Below, piece by piece: positions 9,646 to 18,668 of a stretch of DNA of 50,923 bases. Made by a program: the position numbers and the translations under genes. The stretch comes from Actinomycetota bacterium (GTDB lineage: Bacteria; Actinomycetota; Acidimicrobiia; Acidimicrobiales; CADCSY01), in NCBI GenBank assembly GCA_016781135.1, contig JADDQY010000078.1, positions 144,855 through 195,777 on the forward strand, read 5' to 3'. How positions within the stretch are numbered: the first letter of the stretch is position 1; each line of letters opens with the position of its first letter. Below the pieces are notes generated by a model. The model was given only the letters and a program-made list of their open reading frames with translations, was not told the DNA's origin and made no database searches.

Positions 9646-10575
9646 CTAAAAGTATCCCTCCTTCTTGCGGTCCTCCATCGCCGCTTCCGAGAAGCGGTCG
9701 TCGGCCCGCGTGGCTCCCCGCTCGGTCACGCGGGTGGCGGCGATCTCGGCGATGACCTCCTCGGGCGTGGCCGCGGCCGACTCGACGGCGGCGGTGCAGG
9801 TGGCATCACCGACTGTGCGGTAGCGCACCGTCACCTCCATGGCCTCTTCGCCCTCGCCGGGCTGGACCCACTCGCACAGGCCCATCAGCATCCCGTCACG
9901 CCGGACCACCTGCCGTCGGTGGGCGTAGTACATCGAGGGGATCTCGATGCCCTCTTCGGCGATGTAGCGCCAGATGTCGAGCTCGGTCCAGTTGCTGAGC
10001 GGGAACACCCGGATGTGCTCGCCCGGGCGATGGCGCCCGTTGTAGAGGTTCCACAGCTCGGGTCGCTGGTTCTTCGGGTCCCACTGGCCGAACTCGTCCC
10101 GGAAGCTGAACACCCGCTCCTTGGCCCGGGCCTTCTCCTCGTCACGCCGGGCACCGCCGAACACCGCGTCGAAACGGTGCTCGGCGATGGCGTCGAGCAG
10201 GGTGGTCGTCTGCAGCCGGTTGCGCGACCTCCCCGGCTCGTCGACCACGCGACCGGCGTCGATCGAGGCCTGCACCGACGCCACCACCATGCGCACGCCG
10301 AGCTCGGCCACCCGGCGGTCACGGAACTCGAGGACCTCCGGGAAGTTGTGACCGGTGTCGACGTGCATGACCGTCAGCGGCAGAGGTGCCGGCCAGAACG
10401 CCTTCTCGGCCAGGCGCAGCATGACGACCGAGTCCTTGCCGCCCGAGAACAGCAGCACCGGTCGCTCGAAGGTGGCTACCACCTCCCGGAAGATGTGGAT
10501 CGACTCGGCTTCCAGCGCCCGCAGGTGGGAGAGCTGGTAGACGGGGACGTGGGGTGAGGTGTCGAGCTCGGTCAT
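9646..10575 (-). CDS. cysD: Sulfate adenylyltransferase subunit 2
   Basis: This is a 309-residue PP-loop ATP pyrophosphatase that forms APS from sulfate and ATP with CysN. SGGKDSVVMLRLAEKAF is the PP-loop. HVDTGHNFPEVLEFRD, FGGARRDEEKARAKER and FPLSNWTELDIWRYIAEE are hallmark CysD segments, and the C-terminus ends with the usual KKEGYF. The ATG at 10575 has an AGGCGG ribosome-binding site. It is preferred to the longer frame that begins at 10683, whose first 36 residues look non-coding. It is the first gene of the operon and is divergent from cysQ. Confidence 0.95.
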   Translation of the reverse strand: MTELDTSPHVPVYQLSHLRALEAESIHIFREVVATFERPVLLFSGGKDSVVMLRLAEKAFWPAPLPLTVMHVDTGHNFPEVLEFRDRRVAELGVRMVVASVQASIDAGRVVDEPGRSRNRLQTTTLLDAIAEHRFDAVFGGARRDEEKARAKERVFSFRDEFGQWDPKNQRPELWNLYNGRHRPGEHIRVFPLSNWTELDIWRYIAEEGIEIPSMYYAHRRQVVRRDGMLMGLCEWVQPGEGEEAMEVTVRYRTVGDATCTAAVESAAATPEEVIAEIAATRVTERGATRADDRFSEAAMEDRKKEGYF

Positions 10576-10686
10576 GGCACCGCCTGGGTTCCATCGGTCA
10601 GGGGGCCGGTGACGGCCGCCGAGGCTGGACGGGCCGGCCCCGGCGCCGCATCCAGCGCGCGTTCCGGTCCCTCGTTGAGACACGCC

Positions 10687-10692
10687 AGGCTA
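10687..10692 (-). promoter_or_regulatory. Possible -10 (TAGCCT) for the cysDNC operon
   Basis: TAGCCT on the minus strand would give a leader of about 105 bases before cysD, unlike the leaderless neighbours. No clear -35 is visible. A GC-rich palindrome (CCGCCGGG/CCCGGCGG) lies just upstream. No known regulator site is recognised. Confidence 0.3.
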
Positions 10693-10755
10693 GTCCGCCG
10701 GGGCCCGGCGGGCGCCACTGGTCCCCCGGCGACCCGGGGCAACCACCGGTCGGGC

Positions 10756-10761
10756 TACCGT
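10756..10761 (+). promoter_or_regulatory. Predicted -10 (TACCGT) of cysQ, leaderless
   Basis: TACCGT, then an 8-base spacer, then the ATG at 10770. Confidence 0.55.
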
Positions 10762-10769
10762 CGCCGCCC

Positions 10770-11552
10770 ATGGCCACCTCCATCGATCCTCCTGAACCGG
10801 CGCTCGTCGGCCTCGACGACCACGCCCTGGCCGCCCACGTGGCCCACGAGGCCGGGCGCCTGCTCCTGGCCCTGCGCGCCGACGCCGACACGGAGGGGTT
10901 CGACCCCGACCGCTTGCGCAAGGAGGGCGACCAGCGGGCGAACCGGCTGATCCTCGAGCTTCTGGCCGCCGCCCGCGCCGGCGATGCCGTGCTGTCCGAG
11001 GAGAGCGCCGACGACGAACGCCGGTTGGCAGCGGAGCGGGTGTGGATCGTCGACCCTCTCGACGGCACCCGTGAGTTCGCCGAACCGGGCCGCACCGACT
11101 GGGCCGTCCACGTCGCCTTGGTGATCGACGGTGCCGACCTCATCGGCGCCGTCGCCCTCCCCGCCGAGGGCCTGGTGCTGGCCACCCGCCCGGCGCCGCC
11201 CCTGCCCTCGTCCCGGCAGGGGCCACTGCGGGTGGTGACCAGCCGGACCCGCATGCCGGCGGCGGCATCCAAGGTGGCCGAGGCTCTCGATGCCGAGCTC
11301 GTGCCCCTCGGCTCGGCCGGCGCCAAGACGATGGCCGTGGTGCGCGGCGAGGTCGACGTCTACGCCCACGCCGGGGGGATGTACCAGTGGGACTCCGCCG
11401 CGCCGGTGGCGGTGGCGGCTGCCGCCGGCCTTCACGTTTCGCGCATCGACGGCTCTCCCCTGATCTACAACGGCCCCGAAGCCTGGCTCCCCGACCTCCT
11501 GGTCTGCCGCCCCGAGCTGGCCACCGCCTGCCTGGAGGCGCTCACCGAGTAG
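10770..11552 (+). CDS. cysQ: 3'(2'),5'-bisphosphate nucleotidase (CysQ-like, inositol monophosphatase superfamily)
   Basis: This 260-residue protein of the lithium-sensitive phosphatase superfamily removes the 3' phosphate from PAP/PAPS. Metal-binding signatures are EE in VLSEESADD (about residues 77-78), DPLDGT (95-100) and the C-terminal WDSAAPVAV. Its position divergent from cysDNC supports a role in recycling the PAP made during sulfate assimilation rather than inositol phosphate turnover, though the fold alone cannot exclude the latter. The frame opens upstream at 10554, but the ATG at 10770 fits both the family start and the leaderless promoter. Confidence 0.85.
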   Translation: MATSIDPPEPALVGLDDHALAAHVAHEAGRLLLALRADADTEGFDPDRLRKEGDQRANRLILELLAAARAGDAVLSEESADDERRLAAERVWIVDPLDGTREFAEPGRTDWAVHVALVIDGADLIGAVALPAEGLVLATRPAPPLPSSRQGPLRVVTSRTRMPAAASKVAEALDAELVPLGSAGAKTMAVVRGEVDVYAHAGGMYQWDSAAPVAVAAAAGLHVSRIDGSPLIYNGPEAWLPDLLVCRPELATACLEALTE

Positions 11553-11626
11553 CCGGTGGGCCCCACCCGTCTCGGTCTCGGGAGCGAGGCCGCCCACGGG
11601 CACGGCGGGGCGGGCACGCAAACGCC

Positions 11627-11632
11627 TACCGT
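11627..11632 (+). promoter_or_regulatory. Predicted -10 (TACCGT) upstream of the UbiB-like kinase
   Basis: TACCGT ends 18 bases before the GTG at 11651, so this mRNA should have a leader of about 10 bases. A three-codon frame, ATG-GGG-GGG-TGA, occupies the leader, and its stop overlaps the GTG start. Confidence 0.4.
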
Positions 11633-11650
11633 CCACGCCAGCATGGGGGG

Positions 11651-13282
11651 GTGAGCACCCCTCCGGGCGACCTCCCCGTCGGCACCTTCAGCGAGCACCC
11701 GCCGTGGCTGGTGGAGCCGGCAGCCCTGCGGTGGCGCATCGGCCTCGACCGCATCCGTGAGAGGACCCGGGCCGAAGTGCCCCACCTCACCCGCCCCCGG
11801 CGGCTCCCGCCCCTGCGGCGGCTGGCGTCCACCGCCCGCCACCTCGGCATCCCGATCGCCCACTGGGCCCTCACCGACCGCCGCCGCAGCCGGGCGGTGT
11901 CCCGGAGAGGCCTGTCGAGGCGCCTGCGCGAGGCGTCGGAGCGCCTCGGGCCGACGTACATCAAGTTGGCCCAGATCATCTCCGCCGGTGAGGGCTTGTT
12001 CCCCGAGGAGCTGGTGAACGAGCTCAAGCGCTGCCGCGACCGGGTGCCCCCCGAGCGGTGGGACGACGTGCGCCGGGTGATCGAAGCGGAGCTCGGCCGA
12101 CCCCTGGAGGAGGTGTTCGCCACCTTCGAGCGCACGCCCCTGGCCGCCGCCTCGATCGCCCAGGTCCACGTCGCCACCCTCATCACCGGTGAGGAGGTGG
12201 TGGCCAAGGTGCAGCGACCCCAGGTCGCTGACCTGGTGCGGCGGGACCTGGCCATGATGTCGTGGCTGGCGCCAAGGCTGGTCGGGCGCATCCCGGTGGC
12301 GTCCCTGGCCAACCCCCCGGCGCTGGTCGAGCTGTTCGCCGACACGATCAGCGAGGAGCTCGACTTCCGCCTCGAGGCCGAGAACATGCTGGACGTGGCC
12401 CGGATGCTGGCCGACCTCGACCAGCGACAGTTCGTGGTGCCTCGCCCCCATCCCGAGCTGGTCACCCGCCGGCTCCTGGTCATGGAGCGGCTGTCGGGCT
12501 TCGCCTTCGACGACGTGGCCGCCATGCGGGGGGCGGGCGTCGACACCGAGGCGGTGGTGCGCACGGGCATGATCGCCTTCCTCGAGGGCGCCATGCTGCA
12601 CGGGATCTTCCACGGCGACCTCCACGGCGGCAACCTGTTCGTCCAGCCCGACGGCCGCACCGCCCTGCTCGACTACGGCATCACCGGGCGTCTCGACGAG
12701 CCCCGGCGCCTGGCCTTCCTTCGCCTGCTCATGGCCAGCATCACCAACGACGTCCAGACCCAGCTGCAGGCCCTGCGCGACCTCGGTGCGCTGCCCGCCG
12801 ACGCCGACCTGGCCGCGGTCACGCGTGACCTGCGCCTCAACCAGCCCGCCATCGACCCCACGTCACTCACCGGAGACGAGCTCGTGGCCGAGCTACGACA
12901 GCTGGTCAAGGCCCTCCTCGGCTATGGGGCCCGGCTGCCCAAGGAACTGATGCTGTTCGTCAAGAACATGGTCTTCCTCGACGGGGCCATCGCCACCCTC
13001 GCTCCCGACCTCGACCTGTTCGCGGAGATCGGCAACATCGCTGCCCACTTCGCCACCACCCACGGTGAGCGGCTGTCGCACGACATCGGCCTCGACCCGC
13101 GGGCGGTGGAGGTCGACCTCGCCGGCGTCAAGGCGAGCTTCGGCGTGACCCCCGAGGTCGAGGGCCTCACGTACCGGGAGCTCCAGCAGCGCCGCGACGT
13201 GATCCGCTCCCGGCTGGGAGAACGCCGGGCCGGCAACTCGCGGCGCCGCCGACCGTCCTGGGCGGCGACCAGGAGAACCTAG
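11651..13282 (+). CDS. ABC1/UbiB/AarF-family atypical protein kinase
   Basis: This is a 543-residue member of the UbiB family. The alanine-rich nucleotide loop AAASIAQVH, the lysine strand EEVVAKVQRP, the catalytic HGDLHGGN and the metal-binding LLDYG (DFG equivalent) are all present. The family KxGQ motif reads KLAQ here, at about residues 105-108, so its glycine is alanine. UbiB proteins act as ATPases or kinases linked to isoprenoid lipid and quinone metabolism. No ubiquinone genes are nearby, so the substrate here is unknown; menaquinone or lipid homeostasis is plausible. The GTG at 11651 is chosen because the upstream frame from 11387 overlaps cysQ. No clear transmembrane pair is seen at the C-terminus. 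Confidence 0.88.
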   Translation: MSTPPGDLPVGTFSEHPPWLVEPAALRWRIGLDRIRERTRAEVPHLTRPRRLPPLRRLASTARHLGIPIAHWALTDRRRSRAVSRRGLSRRLREASERLGPTYIKLAQIISAGEGLFPEELVNELKRCRDRVPPERWDDVRRVIEAELGRPLEEVFATFERTPLAAASIAQVHVATLITGEEVVAKVQRPQVADLVRRDLAMMSWLAPRLVGRIPVASLANPPALVELFADTISEELDFRLEAENMLDVARMLADLDQRQFVVPRPHPELVTRRLLVMERLSGFAFDDVAAMRGAGVDTEAVVRTGMIAFLEGAMLHGIFHGDLHGGNLFVQPDGRTALLDYGITGRLDEPRRLAFLRLLMASITNDVQTQLQALRDLGALPADADLAAVTRDLRLNQPAIDPTSLTGDELVAELRQLVKALLGYGARLPKELMLFVKNMVFLDGAIATLAPDLDLFAEIGNIAAHFATTHGERLSHDIGLDPRAVEVDLAGVKASFGVTPEVEGLTYRELQQRRDVIRSRLGERRAGNSRRRRPSWAATRRT

Positions 13283-13480
13283 CTAGGGAGCCGTCCGCCG
13301 CCCATGGCCTTAGGCTTCCGGCAACCGTGGAGGAGCGCCCTGCGGGTGTCGCCCCACCCTCGAACCTGCCTGGAGGCCCAGTGCGTCGCAGCTCCGCCAT
13401 CTTCTCCCCCTCGCCCTGATGCTGGGGCTGTCCGTCGGGGACGAGACGAGCACCTCGGCCCCCGTCACCCTCGACCGCTG

Positions 13481-13681
13481 ATGGCCCCGGATGGAGTGCC
13501 CGAACACGACGACGCCAACGCCCCGCCGGGAAACGGGACCTCGGGGCCGGGGGAGCCGGGCTACGACGGCAGCGCCCAGGTGAACGTGGTCGGCGGCGAG
13601 GCCGAGGTCGACCTCGAGGAGAAACGGCGGGCCATGGAAGCCGACCCCGAGGCCGACCCGGGCGCCGCCGCCAGCCCCTGA
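13481..13681 (+). CDS. Small acidic hypothetical protein
   Basis: This would encode 66 residues, Gly/Pro/Asp/Glu-rich, ending in AAASP. The ATG at 13481 overlaps the TGA of another short frame (TGATG) whose product would contain a hydrophobic stretch, LLPLALMLGLSVG. That suggests coupling, or one secreted small protein split by an indel. The frame also opens farther upstream at 13304, but that part has poor codon bias. It lies just upstream of the VanW gene on the same strand. No family is recognised, and I regard the call as tentative. Confidence 0.35.
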   Translation: MAPDGVPEHDDANAPPGNGTSGPGEPGYDGSAQVNVVGGEAEVDLEEKRRAMEADPEADPGAAASP

Positions 13682-13705
13682 CCGTCACGTTTTCGCCCGA
13701 TCTGC

Positions 13706-13711
13706 CAACCT
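13706..13711 (+). promoter_or_regulatory. Predicted -10 (CAACCT) of the VanW gene, leaderless
   Basis: CAACCT, then an 8-base spacer, then GTG 13720. The first base differs from the TANNNT pattern. Confidence 0.4.
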
Positions 13712-13719
13712 AGGCACCC

Positions 13720-15357
13720 GTGTCGACCCGGACTCGCGTCCTCTCCATCGTCGTGGCGGTGCCCCTCGCGCTCGTCGTTGGGCTGTTCGCCGTCTGGGCG
13801 ATCGACACCAAGGGGGCCGGCAACGAGGTGCTGCGCAACGTGGAGCTGGCGGGGCGCCCCATCGGCGGGCTCACCCGGGCCGGCCTCGCTCCGCTGGTCG
13901 ACGACCTCGCCCAGCGCTACCCCACGGCCACCGTGCGGGTGACCACCCCCGCCGGCGACGTCGACGCCTCGGGTGAGAGCCTGGGCCTCAGCCTCGACCG
14001 CGACACGACCATCGACGCCGCCCTCGACGTCGGTCGTCGCGGGTCGGTGCTGACCCAACCCTTCACCTGGTTGGCGTCGCTCGCATCGCCCCGCCAGGCG
14101 CCCGTGCTGGTGACGGTCGACGAGACCAGGATCCGCACCCTGCTGGCCGAGAACGACCCCACCGGCCGGGAGGCGCCGGTCGAGCCGTCGATCAGCGGAG
14201 TCGAGGGCCAGATCGTCGTCGTGCCCGGCCAACCCGGCCGGGGGCTGGTCCCCGCCGAGGTGGCGGCCGCCATCCCCCCCGCAGCCCGGGACGGAGAGCT
14301 GCCGATCGTCGTCGCTGCCGAACCGGGGGAGATCCCCCCCCAGTACAGCGTGGCCGACGCCGAAGTGGTGGCCGAGGAGGCCCGCGCCCTCACCGCCGAC
14401 GCCTTGAGCGTCAGCACCGGCTCGACCAGCGCCGAGATCCCGCCCGAGACGCTGCGCACCTGGCTGGGGTCGAGCCCCACCCCCGAGGGCCTGGTGCTCG
14501 AGTTCGACGAGGACCAGGCCTTCACCGACCTCGGCGAGCTGCTGGTGGGGGCCGGCAAGCGGCCCGTCGACGCCGGCTTCCGGGTGGAGGGCGACCGGGT
14601 CGTCGCCGTCGCCGGCTCCCCCGGCACCGCCTGCTGCGAAGACGCTGCCGGTGAACTGGTGATCGAGGCCCTGCGCTCGGGCGGCGGCGGTACCGTCGAG
14701 CTCCCGCTCAAGGTGGTGCAGCCCAAACGCACGCTGGCCGAGGCCGAGGCCCTCGGAGTGCGCCAGCCGGTGGCCTCGTTCACCACCAACTACCAGGCGG
14801 GGCAGTCGCGAGTGACCAACATCCACCGCATCGCCGACCTGACCCGGGGAGCGGTGATCGAACCCGGGGAGACGTTCTCGGTCAACGACCACGTCGGCCC
14901 CCGCACCCGGGCCAAGGGCTTCGCCCTGGGTGGGTTCATCAACAACGGCGTACTGGAGGAAGCGGTGGGAGGGGGCGTCTCCCAGTACGCCACCACCTTG
15001 TTCAACGCCGCCTTCTTCGGCGGGCTCGACTTCGAGGAGTACCAGGCCCACTCGCTCTACATCTCCCGCTACCCCTACGGGCGCGAGGCCACCCTCTCGT
15101 ATCCCAAGCCCGACCTGGTGATCCGCAACACCACTCCCTACGGGATGCTGATCTGGCCCACCTACACCGCCTCGAGCATCACCGTGACCCTGTACTCCAC
15201 TCCCTTTGCCACCGGCGAGCAGACCGGCCAGACCCGGAGCCAGGCCGGGAACTGCACCCGGGTCACCACCGAGCGCACGAGGCGTTACGTCGACGGCCGC
15301 GTCAAGGTCGACTCGGTCTTCGCCACCTACCGCCCCAGTGAGGGCGTCAACTGCTGA
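13720..15357 (+). CDS. VanW-family membrane-anchored cell-envelope protein
   Basis: This is a 545-residue protein. One N-terminal membrane segment (LSIVVAVPLALVVGLFAVW) anchors it, with the rest outside the cell. Two repeats resembling the putative peptidoglycan-binding domain that often precedes VanW follow. The VanW domain comes next, with TNIHRIADLTRGAVIEPGET, FSVNDHVGPRTRAKGF, GGGVSQYATTLFNAAFFGGL and YISRYPYGREATLSYPKPD. The family is common in Gram-positive bacteria, and its biochemical role is not established despite the vancomycin-resistance name. GTG 13720 gives a short basic n-region and sits directly after a predicted leaderless promoter. Confidence 0.88.
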   Translation: MSTRTRVLSIVVAVPLALVVGLFAVWAIDTKGAGNEVLRNVELAGRPIGGLTRAGLAPLVDDLAQRYPTATVRVTTPAGDVDASGESLGLSLDRDTTIDAALDVGRRGSVLTQPFTWLASLASPRQAPVLVTVDETRIRTLLAENDPTGREAPVEPSISGVEGQIVVVPGQPGRGLVPAEVAAAIPPAARDGELPIVVAAEPGEIPPQYSVADAEVVAEEARALTADALSVSTGSTSAEIPPETLRTWLGSSPTPEGLVLEFDEDQAFTDLGELLVGAGKRPVDAGFRVEGDRVVAVAGSPGTACCEDAAGELVIEALRSGGGGTVELPLKVVQPKRTLAEAEALGVRQPVASFTTNYQAGQSRVTNIHRIADLTRGAVIEPGETFSVNDHVGPRTRAKGFALGGFINNGVLEEAVGGGVSQYATTLFNAAFFGGLDFEEYQAHSLYISRYPYGREATLSYPKPDLVIRNTTPYGMLIWPTYTASSITVTLYSTPFATGEQTGQTRSQAGNCTRVTTERTRRYVDGRVKVDSVFATYRPSEGVNC

Positions 15358-15548
15358 GGTTCGGCCTCACTCGTCACTCGTCGCTTCGCCCATCCGTTCG
15401 GCCGAGCTCCCGGCCCTCGGCGGCGCCGGAGCACGACTGGCGAGCACAGACCTCTCATCGGGCTCGCTGCGCTCCCCCGAGCCGCGAGCCGAAGGCGTCC
15501 CCCTTCGCCACCGGGCATCGCCGTCGACCCCGTTCCGCCCGGCGATCG

Positions 15549-15554
15549 TAACCT
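15549..15554 (+). promoter_or_regulatory. Predicted -10 (TAACCT) of the GGR-like gene, leaderless
   Basis: TAACCT, a 7-base spacer, then GTG 15562. The 190 bases between the VanW stop and this site hold no gene. Confidence 0.55.
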
Positions 15555-15561
15555 CCACTCC

Positions 15562-16827
15562 GTGCCGGCCGTGGATGTGATCGTCGTCGGCGCCGGTCCC
15601 GCCGGCGTGGCCGCGGCCGTGACCCTCGCCCGGGCCGGGCGCGAGGTGCTCCTCGTCGACAAGGCCCGCTTCCCCCGTGACAAGTGCTGCGGGGACGGGC
15701 TGACCACTGGGGCGCTCCGCCAGCTCGAGGAGCTGGGCCTCGACCCGGCCCGGCTCCCTTCGATGGAGGTGATCGACGACGTGGTCCTCCACGATCCCGT
15801 CGGCCGACCACTGCACCTGCCCCTGCCCCGGGGTCAAGGGGTCTTCGCCGCCGTCGTGCCCCGGCTCCACCTCGACGCCGCCCTGGTCGACCTGGCCCGA
15901 GCCGCGGGGGTGGAGGTCGCCGACGGGCGCGCCTGCACCGGGGCGACACCCAGGACCGACCACCTCGAGGTGGAGGTTGGCGGCCTCGGGGCGGTGGCCG
16001 CCCGCTACGCCATCGGCGCCGACGGGATGTGGTCGCCGCTGCGCAAGCACCTCGGCGCCGCCAACCCCGCCCGGCCCGATCCGAAGGGACGGCCCGGGAG
16101 ACTCGGCGAGTGGCACGCCTTCCGCCAGTACTTCCGCCAGGTGGGCCCCCAGGCACGCTCGGCGCTGCACGTGTGGTTCGAGCCCGACCTGCTCCCCGGT
16201 TACGTGTGGTCGTTCCCCCTCCCCAGCGGGCGGGCGAACGTCGGCTTCGGCATCGAGCGGGGGCGACTGCCGACCCGGGCGATGAAGGCGCTGTGGCCGC
16301 AGCTCCTCGCCCGCCCCCACATCAACGCCGTGCTGGGGCCCGCCGCCGAGGCCGAGGCCACCCATCGGGCCTGGCCCATCCCGTCTCGCATCCATGACGT
16401 CGCCCTGTCCGCCGCCGGTGGACGGGCCTTGTTCGTCGGGGACGCCGCCGCCGCCTGCGACCCGCTCACCGGCGAGGGCATCGCCCAGGCCCTGCTCACC
16501 GGCACCCTCGCCGCCCGGGCGGTGCTGACGGCGGGTGCCCTCGACGCCACCGGCGCCGCTCGGCGCTACCAGCAGGCCGTCGAGCGCGAGCTGCTCGCCG
16601 ACATGGCCCTGTCGCGGATCATGGCCGTGGCCCTGCGCCACCGCAGGAGCGTACGGGTGGGCCTGCGCGTCGCCGGGGCCGGCGACTGGTCGCGCCGGCA
16701 CTTCGCTCGCTGGTTGTTCGAGGACTACCCCCGGGCCATCCTGGCCACCCCCGGACGGTGGTCCGAGCACTCGCTGCGAGGCGACGGCGCCTTCGCCGCC
16801 GCCGCACCCGTCACCACCGCCGGCTGA
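15562..16827 (+). CDS. Geranylgeranyl reductase family FAD-dependent oxidoreductase
   Basis: This is a 421-residue flavoprotein. The N-terminal Rossmann motif VIVVGAGPAGVAAAVTLARAG binds FAD. DKARFPRDKCCGDGLT is the conserved Cys-containing segment of the geranylgeranyl reductase/halogenase-like group. ALFVGDAAAACDPLTGEGI is the second FAD-binding motif. Members reduce isoprenoid double bonds, for example in menaquinone side chains or archaeal-type lipids, or act on other lipids. In actinobacteria such genes often sit near respiratory genes, but here the neighbours are not informative, so the substrate is open. No signal peptide is seen, so it is probably cytoplasmic or peripheral to the membrane. 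Confidence 0.87.
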   Translation: MPAVDVIVVGAGPAGVAAAVTLARAGREVLLVDKARFPRDKCCGDGLTTGALRQLEELGLDPARLPSMEVIDDVVLHDPVGRPLHLPLPRGQGVFAAVVPRLHLDAALVDLARAAGVEVADGRACTGATPRTDHLEVEVGGLGAVAARYAIGADGMWSPLRKHLGAANPARPDPKGRPGRLGEWHAFRQYFRQVGPQARSALHVWFEPDLLPGYVWSFPLPSGRANVGFGIERGRLPTRAMKALWPQLLARPHINAVLGPAAEAEATHRAWPIPSRIHDVALSAAGGRALFVGDAAAACDPLTGEGIAQALLTGTLAARAVLTAGALDATGAARRYQQAVERELLADMALSRIMAVALRHRRSVRVGLRVAGAGDWSRRHFARWLFEDYPRAILATPGRWSEHSLRGDGAFAAAAPVTTAG

Positions 16828-16922
16828 CGCCGTCGCCGGCGACACCCCTCCCCGAATCCGAACGTGCCCTCCACGCCGCCGCTGAAGCGGCCCCCGCCGA
16901 CGGAGTGGGCCACCATGGCGGG

Positions 16923-18668
16923 GTGCTCGACCGTCGTGACCTCCTCCGCCGGGTGCCGGCCCTCGCCGCCGCCGGCGTGATGCTCCAGCGCCCGATGACC
17001 GGCCCGCAGCCTCAGCTCGACCCCGCCACCGTGTTCCTCCACGGCGTGGCCAGCGGCGACCCCGCTCCCGACCGGGTGGTGCTGTGGACAAGGGTGACGG
17101 TCGCCGATCCGGGACCGAGCGTGGCCGTGCGGTGGGTCGTGGCGAGCGATCCCGGGCTGGCCGACGTCGTGGCGTCGGGCACGACGTCGGCCGTCGCCGA
17201 GCGCGACTGGACGGTCCACGTCGACGTGGGGGGTTTGCGCCCCGCCACCACGTGGTGGTACCGCTTTGAGGCCGAGGGCGAGCGCTCCCTGGTCGGGCGC
17301 ACCCGCACGGCCCCGGGCCCCGACGACACCAGCGAGATCCGCCTCGGGGTGGTCTGCTGCGCGTCGTACGCCTCCGGGCTGTTCACTGCCTACCGCCGCC
17401 TGGCCGAGCGCGACCTCGACCTCGTGGTCCATCTGGGCGACTACCTCTACGAAACCAACGAGGGCGACCAGCGACCCCACGTCCCGGAGGAGGAGCCGGT
17501 CACGCTCGCCGACTACCGCGCCCGCCATGCCCAGCAGCGCAGCGACCCCGACCTCCAAGCCCTGCACCAGCGCTTCGCCTTCGCTGCCGTGTGGGACGAC
17601 CACGAGGTGGCGGCCGACGCCTGGGAGGGCGGAGCGGAGGGCCACAACCCCCGGACCCAGGGCCCGTGGGGCGAGCGCCGGGCCGCCGCCTTGCGGGCCT
17701 ATCTCGAGTGGGTGCCCCTCCGACTGCCCGACCCCGCCGCCCCCGAGCGCATCTGGCGGTCCCTGGTCCTCGGGGCCACGGCCGAGTTGGTGCTGATGGA
17801 CACCCGCCACGACGGGCGCGTCCGCCAGGTCGACGCCACCTTCCCCGACCCCGCCGCCGCCCTGGCCGATCCCGACCGCCGCATCATGTCCGACGCCCAA
17901 CAAGATTGGCTGACCGAGCGCCTGCGCAGCTCCTCAGCGGCCTGGCGGCTCCTCGCCAACCAGGTGGTGCTCTCGCCGTTGCGGTTCGAGGTGCCGCCGA
18001 CCGTCGCCCGGGTGGGCCGACGCCTCGGCCTGGTCGTGGCCGGAGCGGTGATGAACCCCGATCAGTGGGACGGGTACCCGGCTGCCCGCCAGCGGCTGCT
18101 CGACGTCATCGCCGAGCCGGACATGGGCCCGGTCGTCCTCCTCACCGGCGACGTCCACTCCTCGTGGGCCTTCGAGGTCCCTCCCCCGGACGACCTCGCT
18201 GGCTCGCCGCTGGCCATCGAGCTCGTGGCCCCGAGCGTCACCTCGGCCACCTTCGCCCAGATCATCGGCTCGGACTCGGAGCTGGTGGCGGGCGGGGTGA
18301 CCAACGTCGTCCAGGACCAGCTGCCCTACCTCCACTGGGCCGAATGGCAGCACCACGGGTACCTGGTGGTGGGCGTTCGCCCCGACAGCCTCCAAGCCGA
18401 CTGGTGGCACCTCGACGCGGTCGACGGGTCCAGCGACACCGAGGGGCTGGCCGCCTCCTGGGTCGCCGACGTCGCCGAACCGCGCCTGCGACCGGCCGGC
18501 GGTCCCCTCCCCGCCCGCCCCGATCCACCTGCTCCGGCCCCACCGGGGCCGACACCCGCCCGGGGCGGCGCCGGCGTCGGCGACCGCGTGGTCGGTGGGA
18601 CCGTCGGAGCGGCCGTGGTCGCCCTCGCCGCCCTCGTGGTGCTCCGCCGCCGCCGACGGCGCGATTGA
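16923..18668 (+). CDS. Alkaline phosphatase D (PhoD)-like metallophosphoesterase, Tat-exported, C-terminally anchored
   Basis: This is a 581-residue protein. The N-terminus carries a twin-arginine signal (DRRDLLRRVPALAAAG). A PhoD N-terminal beta domain follows, with FLHGVASGDPAPDRVVLWTR. The metallophosphatase core includes VVHLGDYLYE, WDDHEVAADAWEGG and LTGDVHSSWAFEV. After a proline-rich stretch near residue 545 comes a hydrophobic helix (VVGGTVGAAVVALAALVVL) with an Arg-rich tail, so the mature enzyme is probably tethered to the outer face of the membrane. It should hydrolyse phosphate mono- or diesters outside the cell. The frame extends upstream to 16758, overlapping the previous gene, but GTG 16923 begins exactly at the signal peptide. 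Confidence 0.88.
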   Translation: MLDRRDLLRRVPALAAAGVMLQRPMTGPQPQLDPATVFLHGVASGDPAPDRVVLWTRVTVADPGPSVAVRWVVASDPGLADVVASGTTSAVAERDWTVHVDVGGLRPATTWWYRFEAEGERSLVGRTRTAPGPDDTSEIRLGVVCCASYASGLFTAYRRLAERDLDLVVHLGDYLYETNEGDQRPHVPEEEPVTLADYRARHAQQRSDPDLQALHQRFAFAAVWDDHEVAADAWEGGAEGHNPRTQGPWGERRAAALRAYLEWVPLRLPDPAAPERIWRSLVLGATAELVLMDTRHDGRVRQVDATFPDPAAALADPDRRIMSDAQQDWLTERLRSSSAAWRLLANQVVLSPLRFEVPPTVARVGRRLGLVVAGAVMNPDQWDGYPAARQRLLDVIAEPDMGPVVLLTGDVHSSWAFEVPPPDDLAGSPLAIELVAPSVTSATFAQIIGSDSELVAGGVTNVVQDQLPYLHWAEWQHHGYLVVGVRPDSLQADWWHLDAVDGSSDTEGLAASWVADVAEPRLRPAGGPLPARPDPPAPAPPGPTPARGGAGVGDRVVGGTVGAAVVALAALVVLRRRRRRD

